Counted from the stretch's first letter, positions 7,808 through 16,321 are shown. The stretch is DNA of 64,000 nucleotides from an uncultured Collinsella sp. (GCA_934655755.1 CAKUHA010000005.1:22933-86932), one strand, 5' to 3'. A program made the numbers and translations. Notes: generated by a model not told the origin, from the letters alone.

Positions 7808-8098
7808 ATGTTCCAGGCTGGAGATGTCGTCGAGACCGACTTCGAAGGATTTCTGAAGCTGCTGCGTTCCAAGACGCGCGCTTTCGTGACGATTAACGAT
7901 CACGAGTACTACATCACGCACACCGATGGCTATTGGCGTGTTCAGGATTGCGAGGCCCTCAACGATAAGGGCCACTTTACTGACTGCTCCGAGCTGGTCA
8001 ACACGGTCTGCGAGGTCGTCGAGCTGCCGTGGATCTGCGGCAAGAGCCTGCATGACAGCTTCTCGGGCGCCACGGTCTACGAGGCCGTTGCCGCCTAG
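7808..8098 (+). CDS. Conserved-looking hypothetical protein, 96 aa
   Basis: A small acidic soluble protein (starts MFQAGDVVETDFEGFLKLLR) with no recognised family, no signal peptide and no membrane segment. Four Cys residues (~48, 60, 68, 77) and several aromatic residues (YYITHTDGYW) could suit a compact fold. Gene status is well supported. An AGGAGG lies 8 bases before the ATG, there is a long upstream region with operator-like sites, and a textbook terminator follows. It is a single-gene unit between the nitroreductase and the MarR operon. Function unknown. Confidence 0.8.
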   Translation: MFQAGDVVETDFEGFLKLLRSKTRAFVTINDHEYYITHTDGYWRVQDCEALNDKGHFTDCSELVNTVCEVVELPWICGKSLHDSFSGATVYEAVAA

Positions 8099-8123
8099 TA
8101 GGAAACAATCGATTTTCTCTCGT

Positions 8124-8160
8124 GACCGCCGGCGCTGCCCCCGCGCCGGCGGTCTTTTTT
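8124..8160 (+). terminator. Rho-independent terminator of the 96-aa gene
   Basis: A perfect 12-bp stem GACCGCCGGCGC / GCGCCGGCGGTC with a 7-base loop is followed by six T residues. Confidence 0.95.
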
Positions 8161-8200
8161 GTCGATATGTTGTATAGCTCGCATGCTGCGAACGAAGCGC

Positions 8201-8259
8201 TTGACGTTAGTCAAAACTCGGACTAATCTGAAACATCAATTAGTCAAAATTCGGACTAT
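8201..8259 (+). promoter_or_regulatory. MarR-operon promoter with two operator palindromes
   Basis: TTGACG (8201-8206) and TAATCT (8224-8229) are separated by exactly 17 bases. The palindrome TTAGTC-aaaactcg-GACTAA (8207-8226) fills the spacer. A second copy, TTAGTC-aaaattcg-GACTAT, lies at 8240-8259 just before the MarR gene. Binding would block RNA polymerase, which fits autorepression by the adjacent MarR protein. Confidence 0.75.
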
Positions 8260-8262
8260 CGA

Positions 8263-8775
8263 ATGGTGGGAGAGATGGATTGCGCGGTTACGTCGGTCGA
8301 TTTTGACCGGATGCTCAACGGGCTCGACCGTATTTATTCAGAGTTCGCGCGTGCCTGCGGCCTTTCGGATTGCGCCTACTGGATGCTCGTCGACACCAGC
8401 GCGGCGGGCGGCAGCGTTGCCGTGAGCCGCCTGACGAGCGAGTGGTTCTATAGCAAGCAGACCATTAACTCCGCAATTAAAACGTTGACGGCGCGTGGGC
8501 TTGCAACGTTGGAGTTTGCCGAAGGCAGCCGTAAGAATAAGGTCGTTTGTCTGACCGATGAGGGCCGGCGGTTCGCCGAGCACTATGCGTTGCCAGCGGT
8601 TAAGGCCGAGCAGCGTGCCTTTGGCGCGCTCGAGCCTTGGGAACAGCGTGAGATTATGCGCCTGGTCGGCAAGTTCTCCCATGTCCTCAACGAGGAGTGC
8701 GAGGCATTTAAGCAGCAGATGGCCGCGGAGTCCGAGGCGAACGATAAGGTCGAGGGGGAGACATGCGACTCTTAA
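8263..8775 (+). CDS. MarR-family transcriptional regulator of the ABC exporter operon
   Basis: A winged-helix repressor of 170 residues. The HTH and wing are at ~50-105 (VSRLTSEWFYSKQTINSAIKTLTARGLATLEFAEGSRKNKVVCLT), with dimerisation helices at both ends. MarR proteins typically repress adjacent efflux genes and are released by small phenolic or toxic ligands. The 3' end overlaps the first exporter gene by 13 bases, implying translational coupling. Two palindromes in the promoter are likely its own operators. The start may be ATG 8263 or ATG 8275; GGGAG lies just before the latter. Confidence 0.92.
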   Translation: MVGEMDCAVTSVDFDRMLNGLDRIYSEFARACGLSDCAYWMLVDTSAAGGSVAVSRLTSEWFYSKQTINSAIKTLTARGLATLEFAEGSRKNKVVCLTDEGRRFAEHYALPAVKAEQRAFGALEPWEQREIMRLVGKFSHVLNEECEAFKQQMAAESEANDKVEGETCDS

Positions 8776-10499
8776 TGAGGTTTATGAAGCCGTACCGCAG
8801 ACTGATTGCGGTGACACTGCTGGTGCTGCTGATAGACAACGTTGGCACGCTGCTGGTGCCCACGATGCTGGCGAACATGGTCAACACGGGCATCACGACG
8901 GGCGATGTCGACTACATCCTGCGCAACGGCCTGTACATGCTCATCGCGACCGGCATGGCCAGCGGTGGCGCGGTGCTGGGCTGCTATCTTTCGGCTCGCC
9001 TGGCGGCCAACGTGGCCTGCGACATCCGCAATGCCGTCTACGACAAGTCGCTCGAACTGTCTGCCAGCGACTTTGAGCGCTTTGGTACCGGCTCGATGAT
9101 CACGCGCTCGCTCAACGACATCAACGTGATCCAGCAGGCAATTCTGCAGACGATTCAGCTGGTGCTGCCCGTGCCGTTTTTGGCTGTGGCGGGCATCATC
9201 TTTGCCTGGTTTATCGATCCCACCATGGGTACGCTGCTGGGCGTGGTCGTCGCGATCGTGCTGGTGGCGGCAGTCTTTACCGTTGCCAACGCCGCGCCGA
9301 TCTTTATGCGCCTACAGAGCTTTATCGACCGCATGAACGTGGTGTTGCGCGAGAACATCGTGGGCGTGCGCGTCATCCGTGCGTTTAACAAGGAGCGCCA
9401 CGAGGAGCAGCGCCTGGACGAGGTATTTAGCGATTACGCGGCCAATGCCATCAAGGTCAACCACCTGTTTGTGGGCCTTGACAGCTCCAGCTTCTTTTTG
9501 ATGAACATCGCCGAGGTGGCGGTGCTGTGGGTGGGTGGCAACCGCGTGGGTGTCCATGCCATGCAAATCGGCAGCATCTCGGCCGTGCTGGAGTATGCGC
9601 TTCTGATCCTGTTCTTTGTGATGATGGCGCAGATGGTGGTACTGACGCTCCCGCGCGCCGCGGCGTGTCTCAACCGCGCGCAACAGGTGCTCGAAATTGA
9701 GCCGAGCATCGTGGACGGCGGGCGTACGCTGGGCGACGGGGTGCCTGAGTCTGTTGACGGTGCCGACGCGGTGGCCGTGTTCGACCACATGTCGTTTCGT
9801 TTTGACGATGCCGACGAGGACACGCTGTGCGACCTGAGCTTTGCCTGCCGGCGCGGCCAGACAACGGCGATCGTGGGCTCGACGGGCTCGGGCAAATCGA
9901 CGGTGGCAAAGTTGCTGCTGCGCTTCCACGATGCCACGAAGGGTGCTGTTCGTCTGAACGGCGTCGATCTGCGCGACCTTTCGCAAGGCGACATCCGCGG
10001 TCGCATAGCCTACGTGCCGCAGAAGGCATGGCTGTTCTCGGGCACCGTGGCGAGCAACCTGCGCTTTGGCAACGAGGGTGCAACTGAGGCCGACATGCTC
10101 CATGCACTGGAGGTCGCCCAGAGCACCTTTGTGCTCGATCAGCCGCAGGGGCTCGACACGCCGGTGGCCCAGGGCGGCACGAACTTTTCGGGCGGCCAGC
10201 GCCAGCGCCTGGCGATCGCCCGCGCGCTCATGAAACGCGCCGACCTGTATATCTTCGACGACAGTTTTTCGGCCCTGGACTTTAAGACCGATGCGGCCCT
10301 GCGCCATGCACTGCAGGACGAGACGCGCGATGCCGCGGTGCTCATCATCGCACAGCGCATCTCGACGATTCTGCATGCCGATCAGATTGCGGTGCTCAAA
10401 GACGGCGAGGTCGTGGGCCTGGGCACGCACGACGAGCTGATGGAAACCTGCGAGGTGTACCGCGCCATCGCGGAATCGCAAATGAAGGGAGGTGAGTAG
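8763..10499 (+). CDS. ABC exporter half-transporter, degenerate-site subunit (pair 1A)
   Basis: A 578-residue type IV ABC exporter half: six membrane helices (~1-310) fused to an ATPase domain (~340-570). Walker A is VGSTGSGKSTVA, the signature NFSGGQRQRLAIAR, and the Q-loop YVPQKAW. Walker B is IFDDSFSALD, with Asp replacing the catalytic Glu, as in the degenerate subunit of heterodimeric exporters such as LmrC or TM287. The following gene supplies the canonical subunit. The ATG at 8763 has GGGGGAGA upstream and lies inside the end of the MarR gene. Likely role: drug or lipid-like compound export; substrate not deducible. Confidence 0.93.
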   Translation: MRLLMRFMKPYRRLIAVTLLVLLIDNVGTLLVPTMLANMVNTGITTGDVDYILRNGLYMLIATGMASGGAVLGCYLSARLAANVACDIRNAVYDKSLELSASDFERFGTGSMITRSLNDINVIQQAILQTIQLVLPVPFLAVAGIIFAWFIDPTMGTLLGVVVAIVLVAAVFTVANAAPIFMRLQSFIDRMNVVLRENIVGVRVIRAFNKERHEEQRLDEVFSDYAANAIKVNHLFVGLDSSSFFLMNIAEVAVLWVGGNRVGVHAMQIGSISAVLEYALLILFFVMMAQMVVLTLPRAAACLNRAQQVLEIEPSIVDGGRTLGDGVPESVDGADAVAVFDHMSFRFDDADEDTLCDLSFACRRGQTTAIVGSTGSGKSTVAKLLLRFHDATKGAVRLNGVDLRDLSQGDIRGRIAYVPQKAWLFSGTVASNLRFGNEGATEADMLHALEVAQSTFVLDQPQGLDTPVAQGGTNFSGGQRQRLAIARALMKRADLYIFDDSFSALDFKTDAALRHALQDETRDAAVLIIAQRISTILHADQIAVLKDGEVVGLGTHDELMETCEVYRAIAESQMKGGE

Positions 10500-10500
10500 C

Positions 10501-12501
10501 ATGACCGAGGAGCTTAAGAAGCAGGGCATCGTTGATGGCGCCGCGGTTGCAGAGACAATCGAGGGGACGGGCGCCACGCCCGACTTGGACGCCGCCGCCA
10601 AGGCGGCTGAGCGCGAGGCTCGCCGCCAAGCGCTCTACGAGGAAAACGAGCGTGCCGAGGACGAGCGTGCCCGCGCCGAGGCGGAGCGCATGCGCGACGT
10701 GGACGATGAGGACGAGGACGAGACGCCCCGCGACACCTGGGCGACGGTGCGCCGCCTGTGGAGCGAGGCCGCCGGCGACCACTGGCGTTTCTATATTGTG
10801 TTTGCGAGTATCGTCTTCTATGTCATCTTTAACACCGCGGCGCCGGCGTACAGCGCCCGCGTGATCGATGAGCTGTGGGGACACATGAAGCTGGCGTTTG
10901 CCAACAACACCACCTTCAGCATCACTTGGGAAAACTGCGGCAGGACCATCTTCATCTACTTTATGATCTGGACGGCCGCTGCCTCGTTCTATGCGCTCCA
11001 GAGCTTTTTGATGTCGAGCGTTGCCGAGCGCCTCAACCTGCGCCTGCGTAACCGCATCGCACAAAAGCTCAATCGTCTGCCGCTCGCCTACTTTGACGCG
11101 CATCGCCCCGGCGAGGTGGTCAGCCGTGCGACCAACGACCTGGACAAGATGTCCGAGAGCATGCAGCGCGGCCTGCTGCAGCTGCTGGTATCGATCGGCA
11201 CGGTTGTGGGCGCCGTGAGCGTGATGTTCGTGTTCAGCGTGCAGCTCACGCTCGTCTTTTTGTTCTTTACGGCGTTGTCGCTGCTGGTGACGAAGGTCGT
11301 GTCGCGCCGCACGCACGATGTGACGGGCGAGCGCCAGGAGTGGGTGTCCAAGATTACGAGCGCGGTCGAGGAAGGCTACTCGGGCCGTCTGGTGATTCGC
11401 GCGTTTAACCGCGAGCGCCAGAGCTCCGTTGAGGTGCACGAGGCCTCAAAGGAGCTGGCGCGCGTGAGCACCAAGGCCGACTTTATGATCAATGCCGTCG
11501 GACCCGCGGTACGCTTTATCGGCCGTTTGGCGCAAATCGTGATTGCGCTCGTGGGCTGCAGCATGTTGGTCGCCGGCCACATGACTGTCGGCGTGTTCCA
11601 AGCGTTCTTCCAGTTTATCTACGAAGCGTCCGAGCCCATGACGCAGCTGTCGTTTACCTTTAACTCGCTGCAGAGTGCGTTGGCGAGCGCGGAGCGTGTG
11701 TTCGATCTGCTCGACGAGCCCGAGATGGAAGCCGACCCGCTGCCGGCCGATGCCGCCAAGCTGCCGGGCAAGGTGGAGGGCCGTGTCTCCTTTGAGCATG
11801 TACGCTTTGGCTATGCGCCCGACAAGCCGCTCATGCGCGACGTGTCGTTTACCGCTGAGCCGGGCCAGAAGATCGCGGTGGTGGGAACCACGGGCGCGGG
11901 CAAGACCACGCTCATCAACCTGCTCATGCGCTTCTACGAGATCGACGGCGGACGCATTACCCTCGACGGCGTGGACACGAGCCGCATGGACCGCGGTGAG
12001 CTGCGCCAGCAGTTTGGCATGGTGTTGCAGGACGCCTGGCTGTTCGATGGCACCATCGCCGAGAACATCGCCTACGGCTGCCCCGAGGCGACGCGCGATG
12101 AGATTGTGGCGGCCGCACGCGCAGCACAGGTCGACTTCTTTGTGCGCACCATGCCGCAGGGCTACGACACGCGTGTGGCCAACGATGCCGAAAGCATCAG
12201 CCAGGGCCAGCGTCAGCTGCTGACCATCGCGCGCGTACTGCTCAACAACCCGGCAATCCTCATCCTGGACGAGGCGACGTCGAGTGTGGATACGCGCACC
12301 GAGCTTGCCATCGGCCGCGCCATGGACGCGCTCATGCGCGGGCGCACGAGCTTTGTGATTGCGCACCGTCTGTCGACGATCGTCGATGCCGACCTGATTC
12401 TGGTCATGGACCACGGCAACATCATCGAGCAGGGCACGCACAAGGAGCTGCTGGCTGCCGAGGGCGCTTACGCCGACCTCTATCTGAGCCAGTTCGCATA
12501 A
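10501..12501 (+). CDS. ABC exporter half-transporter, catalytic-site subunit (pair 1B)
   Basis: A 666-residue partner of the preceding gene. It has an acidic, charged N-terminal extension of ~75 residues (EERARAEAERMRDVDDEDEDE) before six membrane helices and an ATPase domain (~420-660). Walker A is VGTTGAGKTTLIN; the signature is ISQGQRQLLTIAR, with SQGQ instead of SGGQ; Walker B ILILDEATSSVD has the catalytic Glu. A normal Walker B with an altered signature is the complement expected of a heterodimer. The ATG at 10501 has GGGAGG seven bases upstream, directly after the stop of 1A. The long charged extension is unusual. Confidence 0.93.
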   Translation: MTEELKKQGIVDGAAVAETIEGTGATPDLDAAAKAAEREARRQALYEENERAEDERARAEAERMRDVDDEDEDETPRDTWATVRRLWSEAAGDHWRFYIVFASIVFYVIFNTAAPAYSARVIDELWGHMKLAFANNTTFSITWENCGRTIFIYFMIWTAAASFYALQSFLMSSVAERLNLRLRNRIAQKLNRLPLAYFDAHRPGEVVSRATNDLDKMSESMQRGLLQLLVSIGTVVGAVSVMFVFSVQLTLVFLFFTALSLLVTKVVSRRTHDVTGERQEWVSKITSAVEEGYSGRLVIRAFNRERQSSVEVHEASKELARVSTKADFMINAVGPAVRFIGRLAQIVIALVGCSMLVAGHMTVGVFQAFFQFIYEASEPMTQLSFTFNSLQSALASAERVFDLLDEPEMEADPLPADAAKLPGKVEGRVSFEHVRFGYAPDKPLMRDVSFTAEPGQKIAVVGTTGAGKTTLINLLMRFYEIDGGRITLDGVDTSRMDRGELRQQFGMVLQDAWLFDGTIAENIAYGCPEATRDEIVAAARAAQVDFFVRTMPQGYDTRVANDAESISQGQRQLLTIARVLLNNPAILILDEATSSVDTRTELAIGRAMDALMRGRTSFVIAHRLSTIVDADLILVMDHGNIIEQGTHKELLAAEGAYADLYLSQFA

Positions 12502-12511
12502 TCGCGTGAGA

Positions 12512-12543
12512 ATGTGACAAAGGGACCGTCCCGCATGTCACAT
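12512..12543. repeat. R2 dispersed hairpin, copy 1
   Basis: ATGTGACA and TGTCACAT arms surround GGGAC-c-GTCCC. This is the R2 family also seen at 45083-45113, 59597-59618 and 62950-62986. It lies 10 bases after the exporter operon stop. Confidence 0.75.
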
Positions 12544-12550
12544 CGAAAAG

Positions 12551-12587
12551 AAGGCGCGCCGGGGATGGATTCCCTGGCGCGCCTTTT
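12551..12587. terminator. Bidirectional terminator between the exporter operon and cysE
   Basis: AAGGCGCGCC (12551-12560) pairs with GGCGCGCCTT (12576-12585). A T-run follows on the plus strand, and a matching A-rich flank gives T residues on the minus strand. It serves two convergent genes. Confidence 0.85.
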
Positions 12588-12625
12588 GTGTTGGCGTTTA
12601 TGCTGTGGCGGTTGCCCTTGCGGCC

Positions 12626-13330
12626 CTAGCGCTCGTCCACGAGCTTGGCGACGAGCGCCTTGAGCTCGGCCACCTCCTGCTCGAGTTCCTTGACGCGACG
12701 GGCGTTCTCGGTGATGCCTTGACGGTTGAGGGCACTCTGCTCGGCAGCGTCGTCGGGCATGTACTCGCGATGCTGTTTGGCGTCGAAGCTCTCCTCGAAC
12801 ACGCGGCAGCCATTGCGCTTGATGATGCGTCCGGGCACGCCCACGACGGTGCAGTTGTCGGGCACGTCCTTGACGACGACCGAGTTGCCACCGATCTTGA
12901 CGTTGTTGCCGATGCGGATGTTGCCGAGCACTTTAGCGCCCGTGCCCACGGTGACGTTATCGCCCAGGGTGGGGTGACGCTTGCCGGTCTCGTTGCCGGT
13001 GCCGCCGAGCGTAACGCCCTGGTAGAGCACGCAGTTGTCGCCCACGATGGTGGTTTCGCCAATGACGACCCCCATGGCGTGGTCGATAAAGAAGTGCTTG
13101 CCGATCTGCGCGGCGGGGTGAATCTCAACACCGGTGATATGGCGGGTTAGCTGCGAGAGTACGCGGGCGAGCGAGCGATGACCGTGCTCCCAGAGCCAGT
13201 GCTCGGGCACATGGTTCCACTTGGCGTGCAGGCCGGGGTAAGACAAGAAGATGACCAGGCCGTTTTGCGCAGCGGGGTCCTGCGCCTGGACGGTCTTGAT
13301 GTCCTCGCGAATGGTATTGATAAAGCTCAC
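12626..13330 (-). CDS. cysE: Serine O-acetyltransferase
   Basis: Transfers acetyl from acetyl-CoA to L-serine, giving O-acetylserine for cysteine synthesis. The 234-residue product has an N-terminal helical region and then a left-handed beta-helix with hexapeptide repeats (~70-180; [42 protein letters not shown]). The catalytic His/Asp area, the DHAMG motif and the GKRHP loop are intact. The C-terminal coiled-coil segment (~205-234) is more like short EpsC/NifP-type enzymes. The GTG at 13330 is chosen because AAGGGAGG precedes it and the residue pattern [10 protein letters not shown] begins there. No cysK is adjacent. Confidence 0.93.
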   Translation of the reverse strand: MSFINTIREDIKTVQAQDPAAQNGLVIFLSYPGLHAKWNHVPEHWLWEHGHRSLARVLSQLTRHITGVEIHPAAQIGKHFFIDHAMGVVIGETTIVGDNCVLYQGVTLGGTGNETGKRHPTLGDNVTVGTGAKVLGNIRIGNNVKIGGNSVVVKDVPDNCTVVGVPGRIIKRNGCRVFEESFDAKQHREYMPDDAAEQSALNRQGITENARRVKELEQEVAELKALVAKLVDER

Positions 13331-13554
13331 CGGCCGCCCTCCCTTAGCGCCGCGACAATGCAATTCAATAAAGTATAGCGATTCGCTAGGGATTAGGAAG
13401 GGCAATCTTGCTTTGCTTTACATGACAGGTGTCAGTTATGCAAACTTGCTGGTAATGAAGTAAGACTTTTGAGGGGTTTGGCCCGCACCCGCGCTGCAAC
13501 CGTATACTGGTCAACTTGGACGTGTCCGCGCCCGCAACTGAGAGGTTTTACTTC

Positions 13555-14202
13555 ATGGGTTTCATCAATTTTATCGCCGAGTTGCTCAAGGATCCGCGCA
13601 CCGCGATCGCCAGCTGGATTGCCGCCGGTCCGCTTATGGCCTACGGCTGCGTGTTCCTGATCATCTTTATCGAGACGGGCGTCGTGTTCTTCCCGTTCCT
13701 TCCCGGCGACTCGCTGCTGTTCGCCTCGGGCTTCTTCGCCCACAACGGTGGCTTTAACATCGTGGCGCTTTTGGCCACTGCGTGGGCCGCTGCTATCCTG
13801 GGCGACCAGTGCAACTTTATGATCGGCCACTTCTTCGGCCGCAAGATCATCGCCTCGGGCAAGGTGAAGGCCATGACGCCCGAGCGCATTAAAAAGTCCG
13901 AGGACTTCTTGGACAAGTGGGGCCACCTGGCCATCTTCCTCGGCCGCTTCTTCCCGTTCATCCGTACCTTTGTGCCCTTTATCGCCGGCATGGGCGGCAT
14001 GCACTGGCGCAACTTTGTCGTCTTTAACGTGCTGGGCGGTATCACCTGGTCGACGGTCTTTACGCTGCTGGGCTACTTCTTTGGTGGCATCCCCTTTGTG
14101 CAGGAGCACTTTGAGCTGCTGATCATCGGCATCGTCGCCGTGTCGATCATCCCGACCGTGGTTGGCCTGGTCAAGTCCAAGTTTGGCAAAAAGAACGCCT
14201 AG
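13555..14202 (+). CDS. DedA-family (SNARE-associated/VTT domain) membrane protein
   Basis: A 215-residue integral membrane protein. Diagnostic motifs are FIETGVVFFPFLPGDSLLF (~38-57), the GDQ motif ILGDQCNFMIG (~83-93), and GRFFPFIRTFVPFIAGMGGM (~127-146) with the re-entrant Arg/Pro segment. DedA proteins are linked to envelope integrity; some translocate polyprenyl phosphates or phospholipids. Which lipid is moved here is unknown. The ATG at 13555 follows GAGAGG. The gene stands alone with its own terminator. Confidence 0.93.
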   Translation: MGFINFIAELLKDPRTAIASWIAAGPLMAYGCVFLIIFIETGVVFFPFLPGDSLLFASGFFAHNGGFNIVALLATAWAAAILGDQCNFMIGHFFGRKIIASGKVKAMTPERIKKSEDFLDKWGHLAIFLGRFFPFIRTFVPFIAGMGGMHWRNFVVFNVLGGITWSTVFTLLGYFFGGIPFVQEHFELLIIGIVAVSIIPTVVGLVKSKFGKKNA

Positions 14203-14231
14203 CCTGCGCTTGCTTTTGAGCGCTGATTCTG

Positions 14232-14265
14232 AGGCCCGTCACCAATTGCGGTGTCGGGCCTTTTT
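14232..14265 (+). terminator. Rho-independent terminator of the DedA gene
   Basis: AGGCCCG (14232-14238) pairs with CGGGCCT (14255-14261), with an inner ACC/GGT pairing, followed by TTTT. Confidence 0.85.
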
Positions 14266-14346
14266 ATGTTGAAGGCAAATGAAAATACTTTACTTAGTTA
14301 AAGAAAAGCGTTTTATCCGCGGCGCGCGGGGAGTACAATTTCCTGC

Positions 14347-14496
14347 ATGCGAATCGACGCGCCATCGGCTTTGATGTTGCCCGCGTGTCCTGCCCGGCTC
14401 TACGCTCCGGGTCTGCGACGTTGCGACGCGGCCGGCTTCGGTCCTTGCGTGCGGGTTCGCGAGTATGCAACCGTGTGTGTAAGGAGCGACATATGA
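14347..14496 (+). CDS. Possible leaderless 49-aa upstream ORF coupled to ilvE
   Basis: An ORF starting MRIDAPSALMLPACPARLYA ends in TGA at 14494-14496. That stop overlaps the ilvE ATG (14493-14495) in an ATGA arrangement typical of coupled genes. A -10-like TACAAT (14334-14339) lies 8 bases upstream of its ATG, so a transcript would begin at or next to the start codon. No Shine-Dalgarno site is at the right distance. It is not notably rich in Ile, Leu or Val, which argues against a classic attenuator peptide. It may simply be 5' leader. Confidence 0.3.
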   Translation: MRIDAPSALMLPACPARLYAPGLRRCDAAGFGPCVRVREYATVCVRSDI

Positions 14497-15545
14497 CTGT
14501 CGAGAAGAAGGATATCGATTGGGGTAGCCTCGGCTTTGGCTACATGAAGACCGATTACAGCTACGAGGCTCATTGGAAGGATGGCGAGTGGGACGAGGGC
14601 GGCCTGACCACCGACCACACCCTGCATGTCTCCGAGTGCGGTGGCATCTTCCATTACTGCCAGGAGGTTTTTGAGGGCCTGAAGGCCTACACCGCCGAGG
14701 ACGGCAGCATCGTCTGCTTCCGTCCCGACATGAACGCTGAGCGTATGTACGACTCCGCCCAGCGCCTCGAGATGCCCCCGTTCCCCAAGGACAAGTTCGT
14801 CGAGGCCGTCAAGCAGGTTGTTTCTGCCAACGCCGCGTGGGTTCCGCCCTTCGGCTCCGGTGCGACCCTGTACGTGCGCCCGTTTATGATCGGCTCCGGT
14901 GACGTGATCGGCGTGGCTCCCGCTCCTGAGTACACGTTCCGCATTCTCGTGACCCCGGTCGGTCCGTACTTTAAGGGTGGCCTCAAGCCCGTCAAGCTGC
15001 GCGTTTCCGAGTACGACCGCGCTGCACCGCACGGCACCGGCAACATCAAGGCCGGCCTCAACTACGCCATGTCCCTTAAGCCCACGATGGAGGCTCACCG
15101 CGAGGGTTATGCCGAGAACCTGTATCTCGACTCCGAGTCGCGCACCTATGTCGAGGAGACCGGTGGCGCCAACGTCCTGTTTGTGAAGGAGGACGGCACG
15201 CTCGTCGTTCCTCAGTCGCACACCGACTCCATCCTGCCCTCCATCACCCGTCGCTCGCTCGTTCAGGTTGCTCAGGACCTGGGTATGACCGTTGACCAGC
15301 GCCCCGTCGAGTGGGCCGAGGTCAAGGCCGGCACCTTTGTCGAGTGCGGCCTGTGTGGCACCGCTGCCGTCATCTCCCCGGTTGGCGAGATCGACAACAA
15401 GGTCTACGGTGCCGACGAGACTGTGACCTTCCCGGCTGGCTACACCGAGATCGGCCCTGTGATGAAGAAGCTCCGCGAGACCCTGACCGGCATTCAGTCT
15501 GGTGCCGTTGAGGACAAGCACGACTGGGTTTACACCGTGGCGTAA
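14493..15545 (+). CDS. ilvE: Branched-chain amino acid aminotransferase
   Basis: A PLP fold-type IV enzyme that interconverts Leu, Ile and Val with their 2-oxo acids using 2-oxoglutarate/glutamate. The 350-residue product matches the long BCAT class. It has HYCQEVFEGLKAY (~50), RPFMIGSGDVIGV (~130), the PLP-lysine segment GTGNIKAGLNYAMSLKP (~180-196) and EETGGANVLFV (~218). The ATG at 14493 follows AAGGAG. No other branched-chain synthesis genes are nearby. A large stepped hairpin follows the stop by 16 bases. Confidence 0.96.
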   Translation: MTVEKKDIDWGSLGFGYMKTDYSYEAHWKDGEWDEGGLTTDHTLHVSECGGIFHYCQEVFEGLKAYTAEDGSIVCFRPDMNAERMYDSAQRLEMPPFPKDKFVEAVKQVVSANAAWVPPFGSGATLYVRPFMIGSGDVIGVAPAPEYTFRILVTPVGPYFKGGLKPVKLRVSEYDRAAPHGTGNIKAGLNYAMSLKPTMEAHREGYAENLYLDSESRTYVEETGGANVLFVKEDGTLVVPQSHTDSILPSITRRSLVQVAQDLGMTVDQRPVEWAEVKAGTFVECGLCGTAAVISPVGEIDNKVYGADETVTFPAGYTEIGPVMKKLRETLTGIQSGAVEDKHDWVYTVA

Positions 15546-15561
15546 TTTGTCTTACCTATCC

Positions 15562-15686
15562 GGGCGGAGAGCAAGTTCCCTCCCGGCGCGTCCTCGGACA
15601 TGCAAGAAGCCCTCGCTGCGCACTTCGTGCGGCGAGGGCTTCTTGCGTCCTGCGGAGTGCGCCGGGAGGGAACTTGCTCTCCGCCC
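15562..15686. repeat. Stepped hairpin A, 28-bp perfect outer stem
   Basis: Arms 15562-15589 and 15659-15686 are perfectly complementary over 28 bases. Symmetric 12-base internal loops (15590-15601 and 15647-15658, both beginning GTCCT) separate them from an inner 15-bp stem (GCAAGAAGCCCTCGC, 15602-15616, with 15632-15646). The tip CGCAC-ttc-GTGCG closes it. No T-tract follows, so it is not a standard terminator. It fills the ilvE-lemA convergent gap. Confidence 0.85.
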
Positions 15687-15729
15687 TGCGGGTTCGGCGC
15701 TGACGCAGCAGATCAATAATTAATCTGAT

Positions 15730-15762
15730 AAAAAGATGGTGCGCGGCCTTTCGGCCGCGCAC
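15730..15762 (-). terminator. Rho-independent terminator of the LemA gene
   Basis: On the minus strand a 10-bp stem GTGCGCGGCC / GGCCGCGCAC with a 4-base loop is followed by CATCTTTTTAT, just after the lemA stop. Confidence 0.9.
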
Positions 15763-15769
15763 GTGTCTG

Positions 15770-16321
15770 CTAGAACTTGACGGTCGGGGCCTGGCGGGCG
15801 GCCTCGGCGGCCTCGAAGCCCTGGCGCTCCTTAAACTGGAAGATGCCGGCAAAGATGACGGCCGGGAACGTCTGGATGGCGTTGTTGTAGCTGAGCACGC
15901 AGTCGTTGTAGCTTTGGCGTGCATAGCTAATCTTGTTCTCGGTATCTTCGAGCGATGCCTGGAGCTGCGTAAAGTTGGTGTTCGCCTTAAGATCGGGGTA
16001 GGCCTCGGCCACGGCGAAGAGCTGGCGCAGCGCACCGGTCAGCACGTTGTCGGCTTCCATCTTGGCCTCGGGCGTGGTCGCCTTGACGGCGGTGTTGCGC
16101 GCGCTGATCACGGCGGCGAGCGTCTCCTGCTCGTGCTTGGCGTAGCCCTTGACGGTCTCGACCAGGTTGGGGATCAGATCGTTGCGGCGCTGCAGTTGCG
16201 TGTCGATGTTCTGCCAGGCGTTATCGATGCGATTGCGCTTGGTGACCATGTTGTTGTAGATGCCGGCGATGGCGCAGACAATCACAACGACAACAACGAT
16301 ACCGATGATGATGGTAGCCAT
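15770..16321 (-). CDS. lemA: LemA-family membrane protein
   Basis: A 183-residue protein with one N-terminal membrane helix (~3-22, IIIGIVVVVVIVCAIAGIY) and a long helical domain. The family hallmark NRIDNAWQNIDTQLQRRNDLIPNLVETVKGYAKHE is at ~29-63, with ARQSYNDCVLSYNNAIQTFPA at ~130-150. LemA proteins occur widely and are often linked to envelope stress or TPM/HtpX-type partners, but the molecular role is unclear. GGAGA precedes the ATG. It is divergent from the TetR gene and has its own terminator. Confidence 0.95.
   Translation of the reverse strand: MATIIIGIVVVVVIVCAIAGIYNNMVTKRNRIDNAWQNIDTQLQRRNDLIPNLVETVKGYAKHEQETLAAVISARNTAVKATTPEAKMEADNVLTGALRQLFAVAEAYPDLKANTNFTQLQASLEDTENKISYARQSYNDCVLSYNNAIQTFPAVIFAGIFQFKERQGFEAAEAARQAPTVKF

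Noticed and set aside
14262..14492. T-box or branched-chain attenuator leader for ilvE
   Set aside because: No T-box sequence, no terminator/antiterminator pair and no run of Leu, Ile or Val codons.
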